A stretch of DNA of 64,000 nt, taken from contig NZ_CP040948.1 in assembly GCF_006363955.1 (NCBI RefSeq), positions 1,488,001-1,552,000 on the forward strand, written 5' to 3'. Under the pieces are notes generated by a model that was given only the letters and a program-made list of their open reading frames with translations, had not been told where the DNA came from and made no database searches. Within the stretch, counting starts at the first letter, position 1; each line of letters opens with the position of its first letter. The DNA comes from Methylophilus medardicus. GTDB taxonomy: Bacteria > Pseudomonadota > Gammaproteobacteria > Burkholderiales > Methylophilaceae. The position numbers and the translations under genes are program-made. Positions 42,505 through 51,792 of the stretch are shown one piece after another.

Positions 42505-44010
42505 TTAAACCGCATGCAGCGCAATGGTCTTTTTCCAATGGGCAGGCCCCGTCTGATGGACGGATTCTCCATCAGCACTCACCGCTACCGTGACGGGCAT
42601 ATCAACCACTTCAAATTCATAAATGGCCTCCATACCCAGCTCTTCAAACGCAAGAATGCGTGATTTTTTAATCGCCTTACTCACTAAATAGGCCGCCCCA
42701 CCAACCGCCATCAGATACACGGATTGGTGTTTTGCGATCTCGGCCAATGCCTCCTCACCGCGCTCGGCTTTACCGATCGAGCCAAGTAATCCGGTATTGA
42801 GCATCATATCGGTATAACTATCCATGCGGGTAGCGGTTGTCGGGCCTGCAGGACCGACCGCCTCGTCTCTGACCGCATCAACCGGGCCGACGTAATAAAT
42901 GAATTTATTGGTGAAATCCACCGGCAACGGCTCGCCGTTGGCAAGCATGGTTTGAATCCGTTTGTGGGCTGCATCACGGCCGGTCAATATCTTGCCGGTC
43001 AACAACAGGGTATCGCCCGTTTTCCAAGTTTGGGTTTCCTGCCGCGTAACGGTGTCAAGATTCACCCTTTTCGCTTGCGGGCTGGGGGCCCAGTGCACAT
43101 CTGGATAAATATCTGGGCTGGGCGGAGTCAGCATCGCAACGCCGGTGCCATCCAACGTAAAATGTACATGGCGCGTGGCGGCACAATTAGGAATAATCGC
43201 CACCGGCAAACTGGCAGCGTGGGTGGGATAATCAAGAATCTTAACATCCAGCACCGTGGTCAGGCCCCCTAAGCCTTGTGCACCAATGCCCAATTGATTG
43301 ACCTTTTCATAGAGCTCTAGGCGCAGTGCTTCAAGGCGATTTTGTGCCCCGCGTGCCTGTAATGCCTGAATATCAATCGGCGCCATCAGTGATTCTTTCG
43401 CCAGTAACATGGCTTTTTCTGCGCTACCGCCAATGCCAATGCCGAGCATACCCGGCGGGCACCAGCCCGCCCCCATTTCAGGCACCACCTTGAGCACCCA
43501 GTCGACGATGCTTTCATTCGGGTTGAGCATGGCCAATTTGGATTTATTCTCAGAACCGCCACCCTTGGCAGCGATCTGCACGTCTACCTGATCGCCTTTG
43601 ACCAGTTCAACATGCGTAATCGCTGGTGTATTGTCTTTGGTATTTTTACGCAAACCCGCGGGATCACTAACGATAGAAGCACGCAGGGTATTGTCGGGAT
43701 GCAAATACGCGCGGCGTACCCCTTCGTTCACCATCTCTTCGACCGACATATCCCCCTCAAAGCGCGCCTGCATGCCCACTTTGATAAACGCCACCACAAT
43801 ACCGGTGTCCTGGCACAACGGGCGCTTACCCTCCGCACACATGCGTGAATTGGTCAGAATCTGCGCAATCGCATCTTTGGCAGCCACCGAGGCTTCACGC
43901 TGATAAGCCGCGGCCAACGCCTGAATATAATCTTCAGGGTGGTAGTAAGAAATGTATTGCAATGCATCAGCAATACTCTCGATGAAATCTTGGGTTTTAA
44001 TCAGGGCCAT
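42505..44010 (-). CDS. fumA: Fumarate hydratase, class I (single chain)
   Basis: This iron-sulfur enzyme hydrates fumarate to malate. The 501-residue product is a fused alpha-beta class I fumarase. The N-terminal part has RPLCQDTGIVVAFIKVG, AGWCPPGMLGIGIGG and AIIPNCAATRHVHF, with the cluster cysteines. The C-terminal part has LTGKILTGRDAAHKRI and a YYVGPVDAVRDEAVGPAGP segment. It is the last gene of the leftward operon and lies 23 bp after the acyl-CoA ligase. An in-frame TTG is present 18 bases upstream, but the ATG at 44010 is the natural start. Members of this family can also hydrate mesaconate, which may matter in this neighbourhood. Confidence 0.95.
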   Translation of the reverse strand: MALIKTQDFIESIADALQYISYYHPEDYIQALAAAYQREASVAAKDAIAQILTNSRMCAEGKRPLCQDTGIVVAFIKVGMQARFEGDMSVEEMVNEGVRRAYLHPDNTLRASIVSDPAGLRKNTKDNTPAITHVELVKGDQVDVQIAAKGGGSENKSKLAMLNPNESIVDWVLKVVPEMGAGWCPPGMLGIGIGGSAEKAMLLAKESLMAPIDIQALQARGAQNRLEALRLELYEKVNQLGIGAQGLGGLTTVLDVKILDYPTHAASLPVAIIPNCAATRHVHFTLDGTGVAMLTPPSPDIYPDVHWAPSPQAKRVNLDTVTRQETQTWKTGDTLLLTGKILTGRDAAHKRIQTMLANGEPLPVDFTNKFIYYVGPVDAVRDEAVGPAGPTTATRMDSYTDMMLNTGLLGSIGKAERGEEALAEIAKHQSVYLMAVGGAAYLVSKAIKKSRILAFEELGMEAIYEFEVVDMPVTVAVSADGESVHQTGPAHWKKTIALHAV

Positions 44011-44033
44011 GGGGATTCTTTCAGGCAATCACT

Positions 44034-45683
44034 TCAACGCGCATTGCTTTTTGAATAAGCAATGGCAGGACTGACGTCTTTTCGTAAGATTTTACCATTT
44101 TTGGTCCGTGGAAACTCCTTGGCCAGATAGACCGTTTTGGGCGCTTTGTAGGCGGCCAAATGTTGTTTGCCGAAGGTAATCAGCTCTTCCGGAGCAATCT
44201 CAGTATCTGCTTTAGGAATCACATAAATGACCACCAGTAGTTTGTCTTTTTCAATCTCTTCCCCCACCGCAGCGCAGTCCGCGACCGCCGGATGTCCTTT
44301 GTAAACGCGCTCGATCTCATAAGGCGACACCCGATAACCAAAACTCTTGATGATGTCATCCTTACGGCCTAAAAACCAAAGATAGCCATCGGCATCATAT
44401 TTGGCGTAGTCGCCGGTAAAAAAATAACCATCATGCTTATACTTAGCCGTCTCTTGCGGCAAGTTCCAGTAGCTCAAAAACAGGCCGGGATCATTTTCTG
44501 GCACGCTAATCATGCCCTCTTCCCCTTCACTCACAGGGGCGAGGGTTTCAGGATTGAGCAATTTGATCGCGTGACCCGGTTGCGGAAAGCCTGCGGAACC
44601 GGCACGAATAGGCCGAAAAATACTTTGCGATAAATAATATGAAAATTCACTCATGCCAACGGCTTCATAAATATCCAGACCAAACCGGTCGCGCCATTGC
44701 GTCAACACTTCGTCAGACAAATGCTCGCCAGCACTCATAAAATGGCGCACGGATGGAATATCCGATTGCGTCGCCTGTGTTTTTTGCAATAACTGACGGT
44801 AAATTGTCGGCACGCCGATAAAAATCGTCGCTGCATGCTTGGCAATCAGTTCTAGCCACTTTTGCGCGTCATTTTTACCCTCGTGCACAATCACAGTTTT
44901 ACCCAAATACAGCGGATCCATCAGGCCGGTGCCCAGCACATAGGTCCAGTTAAACTTACCCGAATGCATAATACGGTCTTGATGGGTGTCGCTGTAATTA
45001 AACCAATACTGCGCCGCAGGCTGCCGACCAAGTAATGCACGGTGCGCATGCAACACCCCTTTGGGATACCCTGTCGTGCCAGAGGTATAGACCAAATAAG
45101 CGGGATCGTCTGCCCGAGTGACATAGGCCGGCTGCGGCTCGGGCACTGTGCCCAAGGCTGCCTCCATGGCGAGCACGTTAAAGCCGTCTACTGCAGCCAC
45201 CTCGCCCACAAGCTGTGTCAATAAAATATGTTTAAGCTGCGGCGTTTGTGCGATGTTTTCTTGCATTTTGGCCGACATGCCGGCCCAAGCCGCAGCATCG
45301 GTGACCAGCACCACGGCACCTGAATCTTTTGCCAGATAGGCGACTTCTTCTGCGGTGAGCAGAGTCGAGGTAGGCACTGAAATTGCCCCCGTTTTCATCG
45401 TCCCCAAGAATGCGGTCGGATAATCCAGACTATTTGGCAGGCGAATTAATACGCGATCGCCAGGAACAACCTCTAAGCCACGCAATAATTGCGCAAAAGC
45501 ATCGGTGGATGCGGCAAGTTCGGCAAAGGTGATGGTGCTGGTGCCAAAGCTGTCATCCTCCACAATCATCGCAATTTCATCCGCTTTGGCTGTGCCAAGA
45601 TGACGGTCACTACACGCCACACCGATGTTAAAAAACGCCGGTATCTGCCATTGCCAATCTGGATAAGGGGCTAACTGTGTCAT
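44034..45683 (-). CDS. Acyl-CoA synthetase of the benzoate/medium-chain class
   Basis: This AMP-forming enzyme activates a carboxylic acid to its CoA thioester. The 549-residue product has the AMP-binding motif LVYTSGTTGYPKGVLHAHRA, a GMSEFSYYLSQSIF segment, YFFTGDYAKYDADGYLWFLG and the C-terminal catalytic lysine motif PRTKNGKILRK. Size and motifs fit benzoate-CoA ligase or medium-chain synthetases better than acetyl- or propionyl-CoA synthetase (PrpE, about 630 residues). The substrate is unknown. Its place between a CitE-like lyase and fumarase suggests a small organic acid such as mesaconate, malate or propionate (inference). AAAGG precedes the ATG at 45683; the frame is open 31 codons further. 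Confidence 0.85.
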   Translation of the reverse strand: MTQLAPYPDWQWQIPAFFNIGVACSDRHLGTAKADEIAMIVEDDSFGTSTITFAELAASTDAFAQLLRGLEVVPGDRVLIRLPNSLDYPTAFLGTMKTGAISVPTSTLLTAEEVAYLAKDSGAVVLVTDAAAWAGMSAKMQENIAQTPQLKHILLTQLVGEVAAVDGFNVLAMEAALGTVPEPQPAYVTRADDPAYLVYTSGTTGYPKGVLHAHRALLGRQPAAQYWFNYSDTHQDRIMHSGKFNWTYVLGTGLMDPLYLGKTVIVHEGKNDAQKWLELIAKHAATIFIGVPTIYRQLLQKTQATQSDIPSVRHFMSAGEHLSDEVLTQWRDRFGLDIYEAVGMSEFSYYLSQSIFRPIRAGSAGFPQPGHAIKLLNPETLAPVSEGEEGMISVPENDPGLFLSYWNLPQETAKYKHDGYFFTGDYAKYDADGYLWFLGRKDDIIKSFGYRVSPYEIERVYKGHPAVADCAAVGEEIEKDKLLVVIYVIPKADTEIAPEELITFGKQHLAAYKAPKTVYLAKEFPRTKNGKILRKDVSPAIAYSKSNAR

Positions 45684-45799
45684 GTTTAAACCTTTCATTC
45701 TTAAACGCAGCCACTGATCAGTGACGCAATCATCAGGTGTCCTTTTGGAACCCTTAGGCCAACACCGGGCCACCACGGATTAAAAGCAAAAATCAATGT

Positions 45800-46930
45800 T
45801 TATAACAAGATCCCGTAAGGCCAGTTTTGACGAACCACTTGTGCTGGCATTAACTGCAGTACATGCAAGGCAAATTCCATATCACTCACCTTGAGTGCGC
45901 GCAAAGCATGTGCTCTCAATAGGGTTTGTAATGCTTTACCAAACATCGGTGGGTCCAGCATTTCGCCTTCAAATTTAATCGCGCCACCAAGCAAAGCATC
46001 CGCCTCGATCGCCGCCTTTAAAATAGCTACTTTTTGATTGATTTCAGTCGGGGACGGCGTATAAGCGGTTTTACACAAATGAATATGGCCGGGATGGATC
46101 ACCTGTTTGCCAGTCAGGCCCATTGCCGCCTCCTGGCAAGCGTGTTTATAAACCACCCTGGACTCATGGTCGCCATGCAAATCTAGCCAGCGACGCACAT
46201 CATGCGGCTCAACAAATTTGTCCGGCATGATATTGCTGCCGATCAGGGTTTCCACACCACCAATGACACCTTTACCAGCAATCCTGGCTTCAAAAATTAA
46301 TTGATTAATAAAATAAAACAGTTCTTCGATCCAATGCTCGGGCGTGATGTGAATGCCCAGCGCTTTTGAAAAATCGTGTATGCCGAATACCACATGTTTC
46401 ACCGTATCGTATTGCATGAGTTCAGGGGCAATTTTGAGTGACTTGGGGTGCTCAATAATGGGCTGGATGGTGATTTTCGGATTAATGCTGAGCAAAAAAC
46501 TAGATAAATCACGTACTTCAGCGGCGCCATAAGATTCACCGGCTTTGGCCAGCATGACGACATCGATGTATTCACCCATGTCGCGCACCAGCTTCATGTC
46601 TTCTTCATATTCATCGGTACGGAACGAGTTCGCACGAATAGCAATCGTGACCCGCTCGTTGACCTTGCGCAGCTTGGGCAGCTCTTGGCGTAGCAGCGTA
46701 CGGCTCATTTCCTTTTGCCGGCAACCATCCTCGAGGTCAAAAATGAGGGTATGGGCATTGGTAAAATGCGCATGCTTCACCATGCGGTTTGCCGCTTGCT
46801 CCATGTCCTCATAAATGCCGAGGCTGGGCGCATATTTGACCGGTGGGTAATACAACTGTATGCCCGGCCAGTAATCTCCTAATGCGCTGGCATCCAATGC
46901 GATTGGCTCTTCGCCCATGTGCTGACTCAT
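45800..46930 (-). CDS. CitE/HpcH-HpaI aldolase-family lyase (malyl-CoA lyase-like)
   Basis: This 376-residue protein is a TIM-barrel lyase of the CitE/malyl-CoA lyase group. It has HTLIFDLEDGCRQKEM for the conserved LED motif, PIIEHPKSLKIAPELM with the metal-ligand Glu, and VFGIHDFSKALG with the metal-ligand Asp. KQVIHPGHIHLCKTAYTP is the usual C-terminal signature. Substrates could be malyl-CoA, beta-methylmalyl-CoA or citramalyl-CoA. From memory, a long CitE-like protein next to sdh genes recurs in Burkholderiales TCA clusters, but its reaction there is not settled. The start overlaps the sdhE stop by 4 bp (ATGA), so it is translationally coupled to the succinate dehydrogenase operon. Confidence 0.85.
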   Translation of the reverse strand: MSQHMGEEPIALDASALGDYWPGIQLYYPPVKYAPSLGIYEDMEQAANRMVKHAHFTNAHTLIFDLEDGCRQKEMSRTLLRQELPKLRKVNERVTIAIRANSFRTDEYEEDMKLVRDMGEYIDVVMLAKAGESYGAAEVRDLSSFLLSINPKITIQPIIEHPKSLKIAPELMQYDTVKHVVFGIHDFSKALGIHITPEHWIEELFYFINQLIFEARIAGKGVIGGVETLIGSNIMPDKFVEPHDVRRWLDLHGDHESRVVYKHACQEAAMGLTGKQVIHPGHIHLCKTAYTPSPTEINQKVAILKAAIEADALLGGAIKFEGEMLDPPMFGKALQTLLRAHALRALKVSDMEFALHVLQLMPAQVVRQNWPYGILL

Positions 46931-47214
46931 GCGGTTTCCTGTTCTGCCGTGGGTCGGCTCGCTCTCAGTTTTTCGAGGATAATGGCGGCGTCTGCCATCT
47001 CGACAGTAGGGTTGACGCCTTGAATCAGGTCCCAAAACACGTTGTCGGGGAGCTCAAGCAATTCATTTAATTGCGCCATTTCGGCCAGAGTCAATCCATT
47101 AAAGTGTTCACCAACAAACCGTTGCAACACGATATCTAGCTCCAACATGCCGCGGCGACAACGCCAAGTCAGACGACGCTGTTCGGCGTCACGTAACATT
47201 TCTGCATTCAACAT
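46927..47214 (-). CDS. sdhE: FAD assembly factor SdhE
   Basis: SdhE promotes covalent FAD attachment to the SdhA flavoprotein. The 95-residue product has the conserved motif RRGMLELDIVLQRF (RGxxE type) at about 20-33 and the helical DUF339/YgfY fold with LLELPDNVFWDLI. It lies directly after sdhB with a 9-bp gap, as expected for its role, and its stop overlaps the start of the CitE-like gene. Confidence 0.92.
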   Translation of the reverse strand: MLNAEMLRDAEQRRLTWRCRRGMLELDIVLQRFVGEHFNGLTLAEMAQLNELLELPDNVFWDLIQGVNPTVEMADAAIILEKLRASRPTAEQETA

Positions 47215-47223
47215 GGCGCGCTC

Positions 47224-47970
47224 CTATAACACTTTGATACCAAAAATTTTCTTGGCCGGTTTGGTTTCTTGATGTGCTTTGGCTTTATCAATCTTGAGGT
47301 CTTTAATCGCCGCAATCGCCGCATTGGGATTGAGTTTTTTCGGGCATACATCCGTACAGTTCATGATGTTGTGGCAACGATACAACCGATAAGGGTCCTC
47401 TAGGTTTTCGAGGCGCGCATCTTGTGCTTGGTCACGGCTATCCGCAATAAAGCGATAGGCTTGCATCAGGCCAGCCGGGCCGACAAATTTGTCAGGATTC
47501 CACCAAAAACTCGGGCACGAAGTCGTGCAGGCACCGCACAAAATACACTCATATAACCCATCCAGCTTGGCCCGATCCTCTGGGCTTTGCAGGCGCTCGC
47601 TGTCAGCTGGGACGTCCTCATTTTGCAGATAAGGCATCACTGAGTGATAGTTGTCAAAAAACTGCGTCATATCGACCACTAGGTCACGAATGACCGGCAA
47701 ACCGGGCATCGGGCGCAACACCACGGGTTCTTCTAATTCACTTAATTTAGTGATGCAGGCGAGGCCATTTTTGCCATTGATGTTCATGGCATCACTTCCA
47801 CACACCCCTTCCCGGCATGACTTACGCATACTGAGTGACTCATCCTGCGTCTTGATACGCATCAGCGCATCCAACAACATCTGGTCGCTATCTTCAAGCG
47901 CGATATCGTAATCCTGCATATAGGGTTTTTTGTCTACATCAGGGTTAAAGCGGTAGATGGAAAAACGCAT
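47224..47970 (-). CDS. sdhB: Succinate dehydrogenase iron-sulfur subunit
   Basis: SdhB carries electrons from SdhA to quinone through three iron-sulfur clusters. The 248-residue product has all cysteine motifs: CREGVCGSDAMNINGKNGLA for the 2Fe-2S cluster, CILCGACTTSCPSFW for the 4Fe-4S cluster, and CHNIMNCTDVCPKKLNP for the 3Fe-4S cluster and its neighbours. Length is slightly above the usual 230-240 because of the C-terminal tail. The gene follows sdhA with one base between them, so they are co-translated. Confidence 0.97.
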   Translation of the reverse strand: MRFSIYRFNPDVDKKPYMQDYDIALEDSDQMLLDALMRIKTQDESLSMRKSCREGVCGSDAMNINGKNGLACITKLSELEEPVVLRPMPGLPVIRDLVVDMTQFFDNYHSVMPYLQNEDVPADSERLQSPEDRAKLDGLYECILCGACTTSCPSFWWNPDKFVGPAGLMQAYRFIADSRDQAQDARLENLEDPYRLYRCHNIMNCTDVCPKKLNPNAAIAAIKDLKIDKAKAHQETKPAKKIFGIKVL

Positions 47971-47971
47971 A

Positions 47972-49744
47972 TCAATACACCCTTTTTTTCAACTCAAATG
48001 GTTCTACGGTCAATGGTTGCAAGCGAACTGGCTTGTAAAGCAGCTTTTGTTCTTGGGCAAAATATAACGAATGGCTCAACCAGTGTTGGTCGTCGCGCTC
48101 AGCGAAATCCTCACGAGCATGTGCCCCGCGACTCTCTTGCCGTGCATGGGCTGACTGCATGGTCGCCATCGCCACCTGCATTAGATTATCAACCTCTAGC
48201 GCCTCGACACGCGCGGTGTTAAATACTTTGCTCTTGTCGCTGATACGCATCTGTGCTGCTTGCGTAGCCACTTGCTGAATCGCCGCAACCCCGCTTTCCA
48301 GTAAATCTGGGAAGCGAAAAACCCCACAATGTTTTTGCATGGTTTGTCGCATGTTAAAACCCACGTCGGCAGCCTTTTCGCCCTGACTGGCGTTTTCTAA
48401 ACGATTGACGCGTGCGAGAGTGGCATCAGCGACGTTTGCAGGCAACGGTTTATGCGCTTGGCTACTGGCAATATCCGCCGCCATTTTGTCACCTGCCGCT
48501 TTGCCGAATACGACCAGATCGAGCAATGAGTTAGAGCCCAGACGATTGGCACCGTGTACCGAGACACAGGCGCATTCCCCCACGGCATATAAGCCGTTCA
48601 CCACGCGCTCAGACTGGCCATCATGCACCACGACTTGACCATCTAGATTGGTCGGGATACCGCCCATCATGTAATGCACGGTCGGTACAACCGGGATCGG
48701 GGCATTGATAGGATCAACACCGGCAAATGTTTTAGCGATTTCACGAATGCCCGGCAAGCGCTTGCTAATGAGCTCCTCACCCAAATGGTCGAGCTTTAGA
48801 TAAACCGCATCTTTATGTTTGCCTACTCCTCGCCCCTCTTTGATTTCAGTGGCCATGGCGCGTGACACTACATCGCGACTCGCCAGATCTTTGGCACTTG
48901 GGGCATAACGCTCCATAAAGCGCTCGCCCTCACTGTTGACCAAATAACCGCCCTCACCGCGTACGCCTTCGGTAATCAACACACCGGCATTCAACACGCC
49001 AGTCGGGTGAAATTGCCAAAACTCCATATCCTGCAGCGGTAAACCGGCACGCGCAGCCATGCCGAGACCGTCGCCAGTATTGATATAAGCATTGGTGCTG
49101 GCCTGAAAAATACGGCCGCCACCGCCTGTGGCTAACATGGTCGCTTTGGCGTGAATGACATGAATATCGCCCGTTTCAATTTCAAGCGCGATCACCCCCA
49201 ATACGTCGCCGTCGACATCGCGGATCAGATCAAGCGCAAACCACTCAATCAAAAACTGCGTGTTGGCCTTCACGTTACGTTGATACAGCGTGTGCAACAT
49301 GGCATGGCCGGTGCGGTCTGCAACGGCACAAGTGCGTGAGATGGGCGATTCACCAAAATTGCGCGTCATGCCACCAAACGGCCGCTGAAAAATACGACCG
49401 TTTTCAAGGCGATCAAACGGCATCCCAAAATGCTCCAGCTCAATAATGGCTTTGGCAGCATTACGGCACATAAACTCAATCGCATCTTGGTCGCCCAGAT
49501 AATCTGAGCCTTTGATGGTGTCGTACATATGCCACAACCACTTATCATCGGACACATTGCCCAATGCCGCCGCGATGCCCCCTTGTGCCGCCACGGTATG
49601 TGAGCGTGTGGGAAACACTTTGGACAGCACTGCCACCTCTGCCCCAGATTCTGCCAGTTGTAACGCCGCACGCAAGCCGGCGCCACCACCACCGATAATC
49701 ACGGCATCTACCTGATGATGCTGTATATTGCTTGCAGTTGTCAT
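47972..49744 (-). CDS. sdhA: Succinate dehydrogenase flavoprotein subunit
   Basis: SdhA oxidises succinate to fumarate and holds covalent FAD. The 590-residue product has [20 protein letters not shown] for FAD binding, then [20 protein letters not shown] with the His that binds FAD, and catalytic [20 protein letters not shown]. The frame is open to a GTG at 49753, but AAGGTG precedes the ATG at 49744, so I use that. The gene sits between sdhD and sdhB. In the methylcitrate cycle it consumes the succinate released by PrpB. Confidence 0.97.
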   Translation of the reverse strand: MTTASNIQHHQVDAVIIGGGGAGLRAALQLAESGAEVAVLSKVFPTRSHTVAAQGGIAAALGNVSDDKWLWHMYDTIKGSDYLGDQDAIEFMCRNAAKAIIELEHFGMPFDRLENGRIFQRPFGGMTRNFGESPISRTCAVADRTGHAMLHTLYQRNVKANTQFLIEWFALDLIRDVDGDVLGVIALEIETGDIHVIHAKATMLATGGGGRIFQASTNAYINTGDGLGMAARAGLPLQDMEFWQFHPTGVLNAGVLITEGVRGEGGYLVNSEGERFMERYAPSAKDLASRDVVSRAMATEIKEGRGVGKHKDAVYLKLDHLGEELISKRLPGIREIAKTFAGVDPINAPIPVVPTVHYMMGGIPTNLDGQVVVHDGQSERVVNGLYAVGECACVSVHGANRLGSNSLLDLVVFGKAAGDKMAADIASSQAHKPLPANVADATLARVNRLENASQGEKAADVGFNMRQTMQKHCGVFRFPDLLESGVAAIQQVATQAAQMRISDKSKVFNTARVEALEVDNLMQVAMATMQSAHARQESRGAHAREDFAERDDQHWLSHSLYFAQEQKLLYKPVRLQPLTVEPFELKKRVY

Positions 49745-49754
49745 GCCATTCACC

Positions 49755-50108
49755 TTAAACGTTCATTCCAAATAAAATCCACAATACCGCCAGTGCATTG
49801 CCGATGACGGCGATATCGACCATTGCTTGCAACACCCCGCGACTAGGCAGATGCGGCACATAATCACGCAACACATCACGCACGCCCAACCAAGCATGCA
49901 ACAACATACAAACAAAAAACCAGACCACTAGCCAGCGCCACCACCACGGGGCAAACATAGTCACCCAGTCTTGATAGTTTTGAGGGGACAGCCAGAGCAT
50001 TCTGATCAAAAAGAGCACCAACACTAAGGCCATAGACAACGCGCACAACCGTTGCGTTAACCAGCGACGCATGCCAGGATATTTAGCGGTAAGTAGTTCG
50101 ATCAACAT
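49755..50108 (-). CDS. sdhD: Succinate dehydrogenase membrane anchor subunit SdhD
   Basis: This 117-residue protein has three membrane helices and anchors SdhAB to the inner membrane, with heme b and the quinone site shared with SdhC. The family motif [19 protein letters not shown] includes the heme-ligand His and the Asp-Tyr pair. The gene follows sdhC with a gap of 7 bp and precedes sdhA with 10 bp between the sdhD stop and the chosen ATG. Confidence 0.92.
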   Translation of the reverse strand: MLIELLTAKYPGMRRWLTQRLCALSMALVLVLFLIRMLWLSPQNYQDWVTMFAPWWWRWLVVWFFVCMLLHAWLGVRDVLRDYVPHLPSRGVLQAMVDIAVIGNALAVLWILFGMNV

Positions 50109-50115
50109 TGCGCGC

Positions 50116-50508
50116 TCAACCCCAAATTAACCAAGTCACCCACACCATGGTGAATGCCACCAGACCCAATACGACCCGGCTTGAAAATCGTGCTTTTTGC
50201 AAAGTCGTCATCCAGTGCACATCCATGGCTAAATGACGGATACCTGCATAAAAATGGTGCACAAAGGCTGCTGCCAAGCCTGTTGCCACTAACTTGTATG
50301 GCCATTGCTGAAACTGTGTGATTACCTGCGCATAGCGTATTGGGCTCGACAATGACAGGTATAGGCTCCACAACAACCAGGGTTGAATCAAAAACAGCAC
50401 CACCCCAGTGACGCGGTGCAAAATTGACACCACGGCATTGATCGGCAAACGAATCGTGAACAAATTCAGATTCTTTGGCCGCTGCTTTTTGTGTTTCTTT
50501 ACAATCAT
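50116..50508 (-). CDS. sdhC: Succinate dehydrogenase cytochrome b556 subunit SdhC
   Basis: SdhC is the other membrane anchor of succinate dehydrogenase. The roughly 130-residue product has RPKNLNLFTIRLPINAVVS at the N-terminus, then ILHRVTGVVLFL, and HHFYAGIRHLAMDVHW with the heme-ligand His. Three hydrophobic helices are evident. The frame starts at a GTG at 50514 that touches the malic-enzyme stop. The ATG at 50508 is the better start, because GAG-rich sequence precedes it. The close spacing shows that malic enzyme and the sdh genes form one operon. Confidence 0.92.
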   Translation of the reverse strand: MIVKKHKKQRPKNLNLFTIRLPINAVVSILHRVTGVVLFLIQPWLLWSLYLSLSSPIRYAQVITQFQQWPYKLVATGLAAAFVHHFYAGIRHLAMDVHWMTTLQKARFSSRVVLGLVAFTMVWVTWLIWG

Positions 50509-50514
50509 GCCCAC

Positions 50515-51717
50515 TTACTCAGCGTGCTCAGCTGCCCGTGCCACGGCACCCGCCACATACGCCATGAGGCGGGGATCAAACGGTTTAGGAATAATGTATT
50601 CCCGACCAAACGAAAGTGCAGTTAAGCCATAAGCATCTAGCACTTGCTGCGGCACCGGCTCGCGGGCCAATTGGCTCAACGCGTTGGCTGCGGCGACCTT
50701 CATCTGCTCGGTAATCTGTTTGGCTTTGGCATCCAAGGCACCACGAAACAAATAGGGGAAACACAAGGCATTGTTCACCTGATTTGGAAAATCACTGCGC
50801 CCGGTCGCCATAATCACATCATCGCGCACGGCGAATACTTCGCTTGGTAAGATTTCAGGATCAGGATTAGCCAGCGCAAAAATAACCGGCTTGGCCGCCA
50901 TCAGCGACACCAATGAAGCGGGTAGGCCATTTTTAGCCGATACGCCAATAAACACATCCGCACCCTGCATGGCATCTGCCAGCGTAGTGACCTCACCCGC
51001 CTCAATCGCTAACGCACGGTTGTTATCGTGCAAATCATCGCGATGCGTATCTAGCACGCCTTTGCGATCCACCATCGTGATGTTGGTCGCCCCCATCAAT
51101 TTAAGCAGTTTGGCGCAAGAACAGCCTGCTGCGCCCGCGCCTAAAAATACAATCTTGGCCGTAGGCAAAGTTTTACCTTGCAGCTCAAGTGCGTTCAACA
51201 AGGCCGCCGCAACAATCACCGCCGTCCCGTGCTGATCATCATGAAACACTGGAATATCCAGACGCGCTTTCAACGTATTTTCAATATAAAAACAATGCGG
51301 TGCCGCGATATCTTCTAGATTAATGCCACCAAATGTCGGCGCAATATTGATCACTGTTTGGATAAACTCATCCGGGCTGGCAGCATTGATTTCGATATCA
51401 AACACATCAATATCCGCAAAACGCTTAAACAACACCGCTTTACCTTCCATCACCGGCTTACCCGCCAATGCGCCTACGTTGCCTAGTCCCAAAACCGCAG
51501 TGCCGTCGGTAATTACCGCCACCAAATTCCCTTTATTGGTATATTTGTAGGCATTGGCCGGATCCGCTGCAATTTCGCGCACAGGTGCGGCAACGCCTGG
51601 CGTATAAGCCAAAGACAAGTCTTGCTGTGTGGCGCACGGCTTTGAAGACTCGACGCTCAGTTTTCCGGGTTTGGGAAACTGGTGGTAATCCAGCGCACGT
51701 TGTTTTAAATCGTCCAT
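50515..51717 (-). CDS. NADP-type malic enzyme without phosphotransacetylase domain
   Basis: Malic enzyme oxidatively decarboxylates malate to pyruvate and yields reduced cofactor. The 400-residue product covers only the malic-enzyme part. AYTPGVAAPVREIA is followed by GNLVAVITDGTAVLGLGNVG, FHDDQHGTAVIVAAALLNAL with the metal-binding DD pair, and KIVFLGAGAAGCSCAKLL as nucleotide-binding fold. E. coli MaeB has a 300-residue phosphotransacetylase-like tail that is missing here. Most betaproteobacterial TCA clusters of this kind that I recall have malate dehydrogenase instead. It is the second gene after the GntR regulator, 75 bp away, and is joined to sdhC. Cofactor preference cannot be read with certainty. 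Confidence 0.9.
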   Translation of the reverse strand: MDDLKQRALDYHQFPKPGKLSVESSKPCATQQDLSLAYTPGVAAPVREIAADPANAYKYTNKGNLVAVITDGTAVLGLGNVGALAGKPVMEGKAVLFKRFADIDVFDIEINAASPDEFIQTVINIAPTFGGINLEDIAAPHCFYIENTLKARLDIPVFHDDQHGTAVIVAAALLNALELQGKTLPTAKIVFLGAGAAGCSCAKLLKLMGATNITMVDRKGVLDTHRDDLHDNNRALAIEAGEVTTLADAMQGADVFIGVSAKNGLPASLVSLMAAKPVIFALANPDPEILPSEVFAVRDDVIMATGRSDFPNQVNNALCFPYLFRGALDAKAKQITEQMKVAAANALSQLAREPVPQQVLDAYGLTALSFGREYIIPKPFDPRLMAYVAGAVARAAEHAE

Positions 51718-51792
51718 TCAGTCACCTCATTCGTGATTGCGTAAGCCTTATATTGGCAAAAGGCTATGCAATAAATTGTTGCAAAGTGCGCC

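Noticed and set aside
44034-45683. Propionyl-CoA synthetase PrpE
   Set aside because: The protein is about 80 residues too short, and its motifs resemble the benzoate/medium-chain class.
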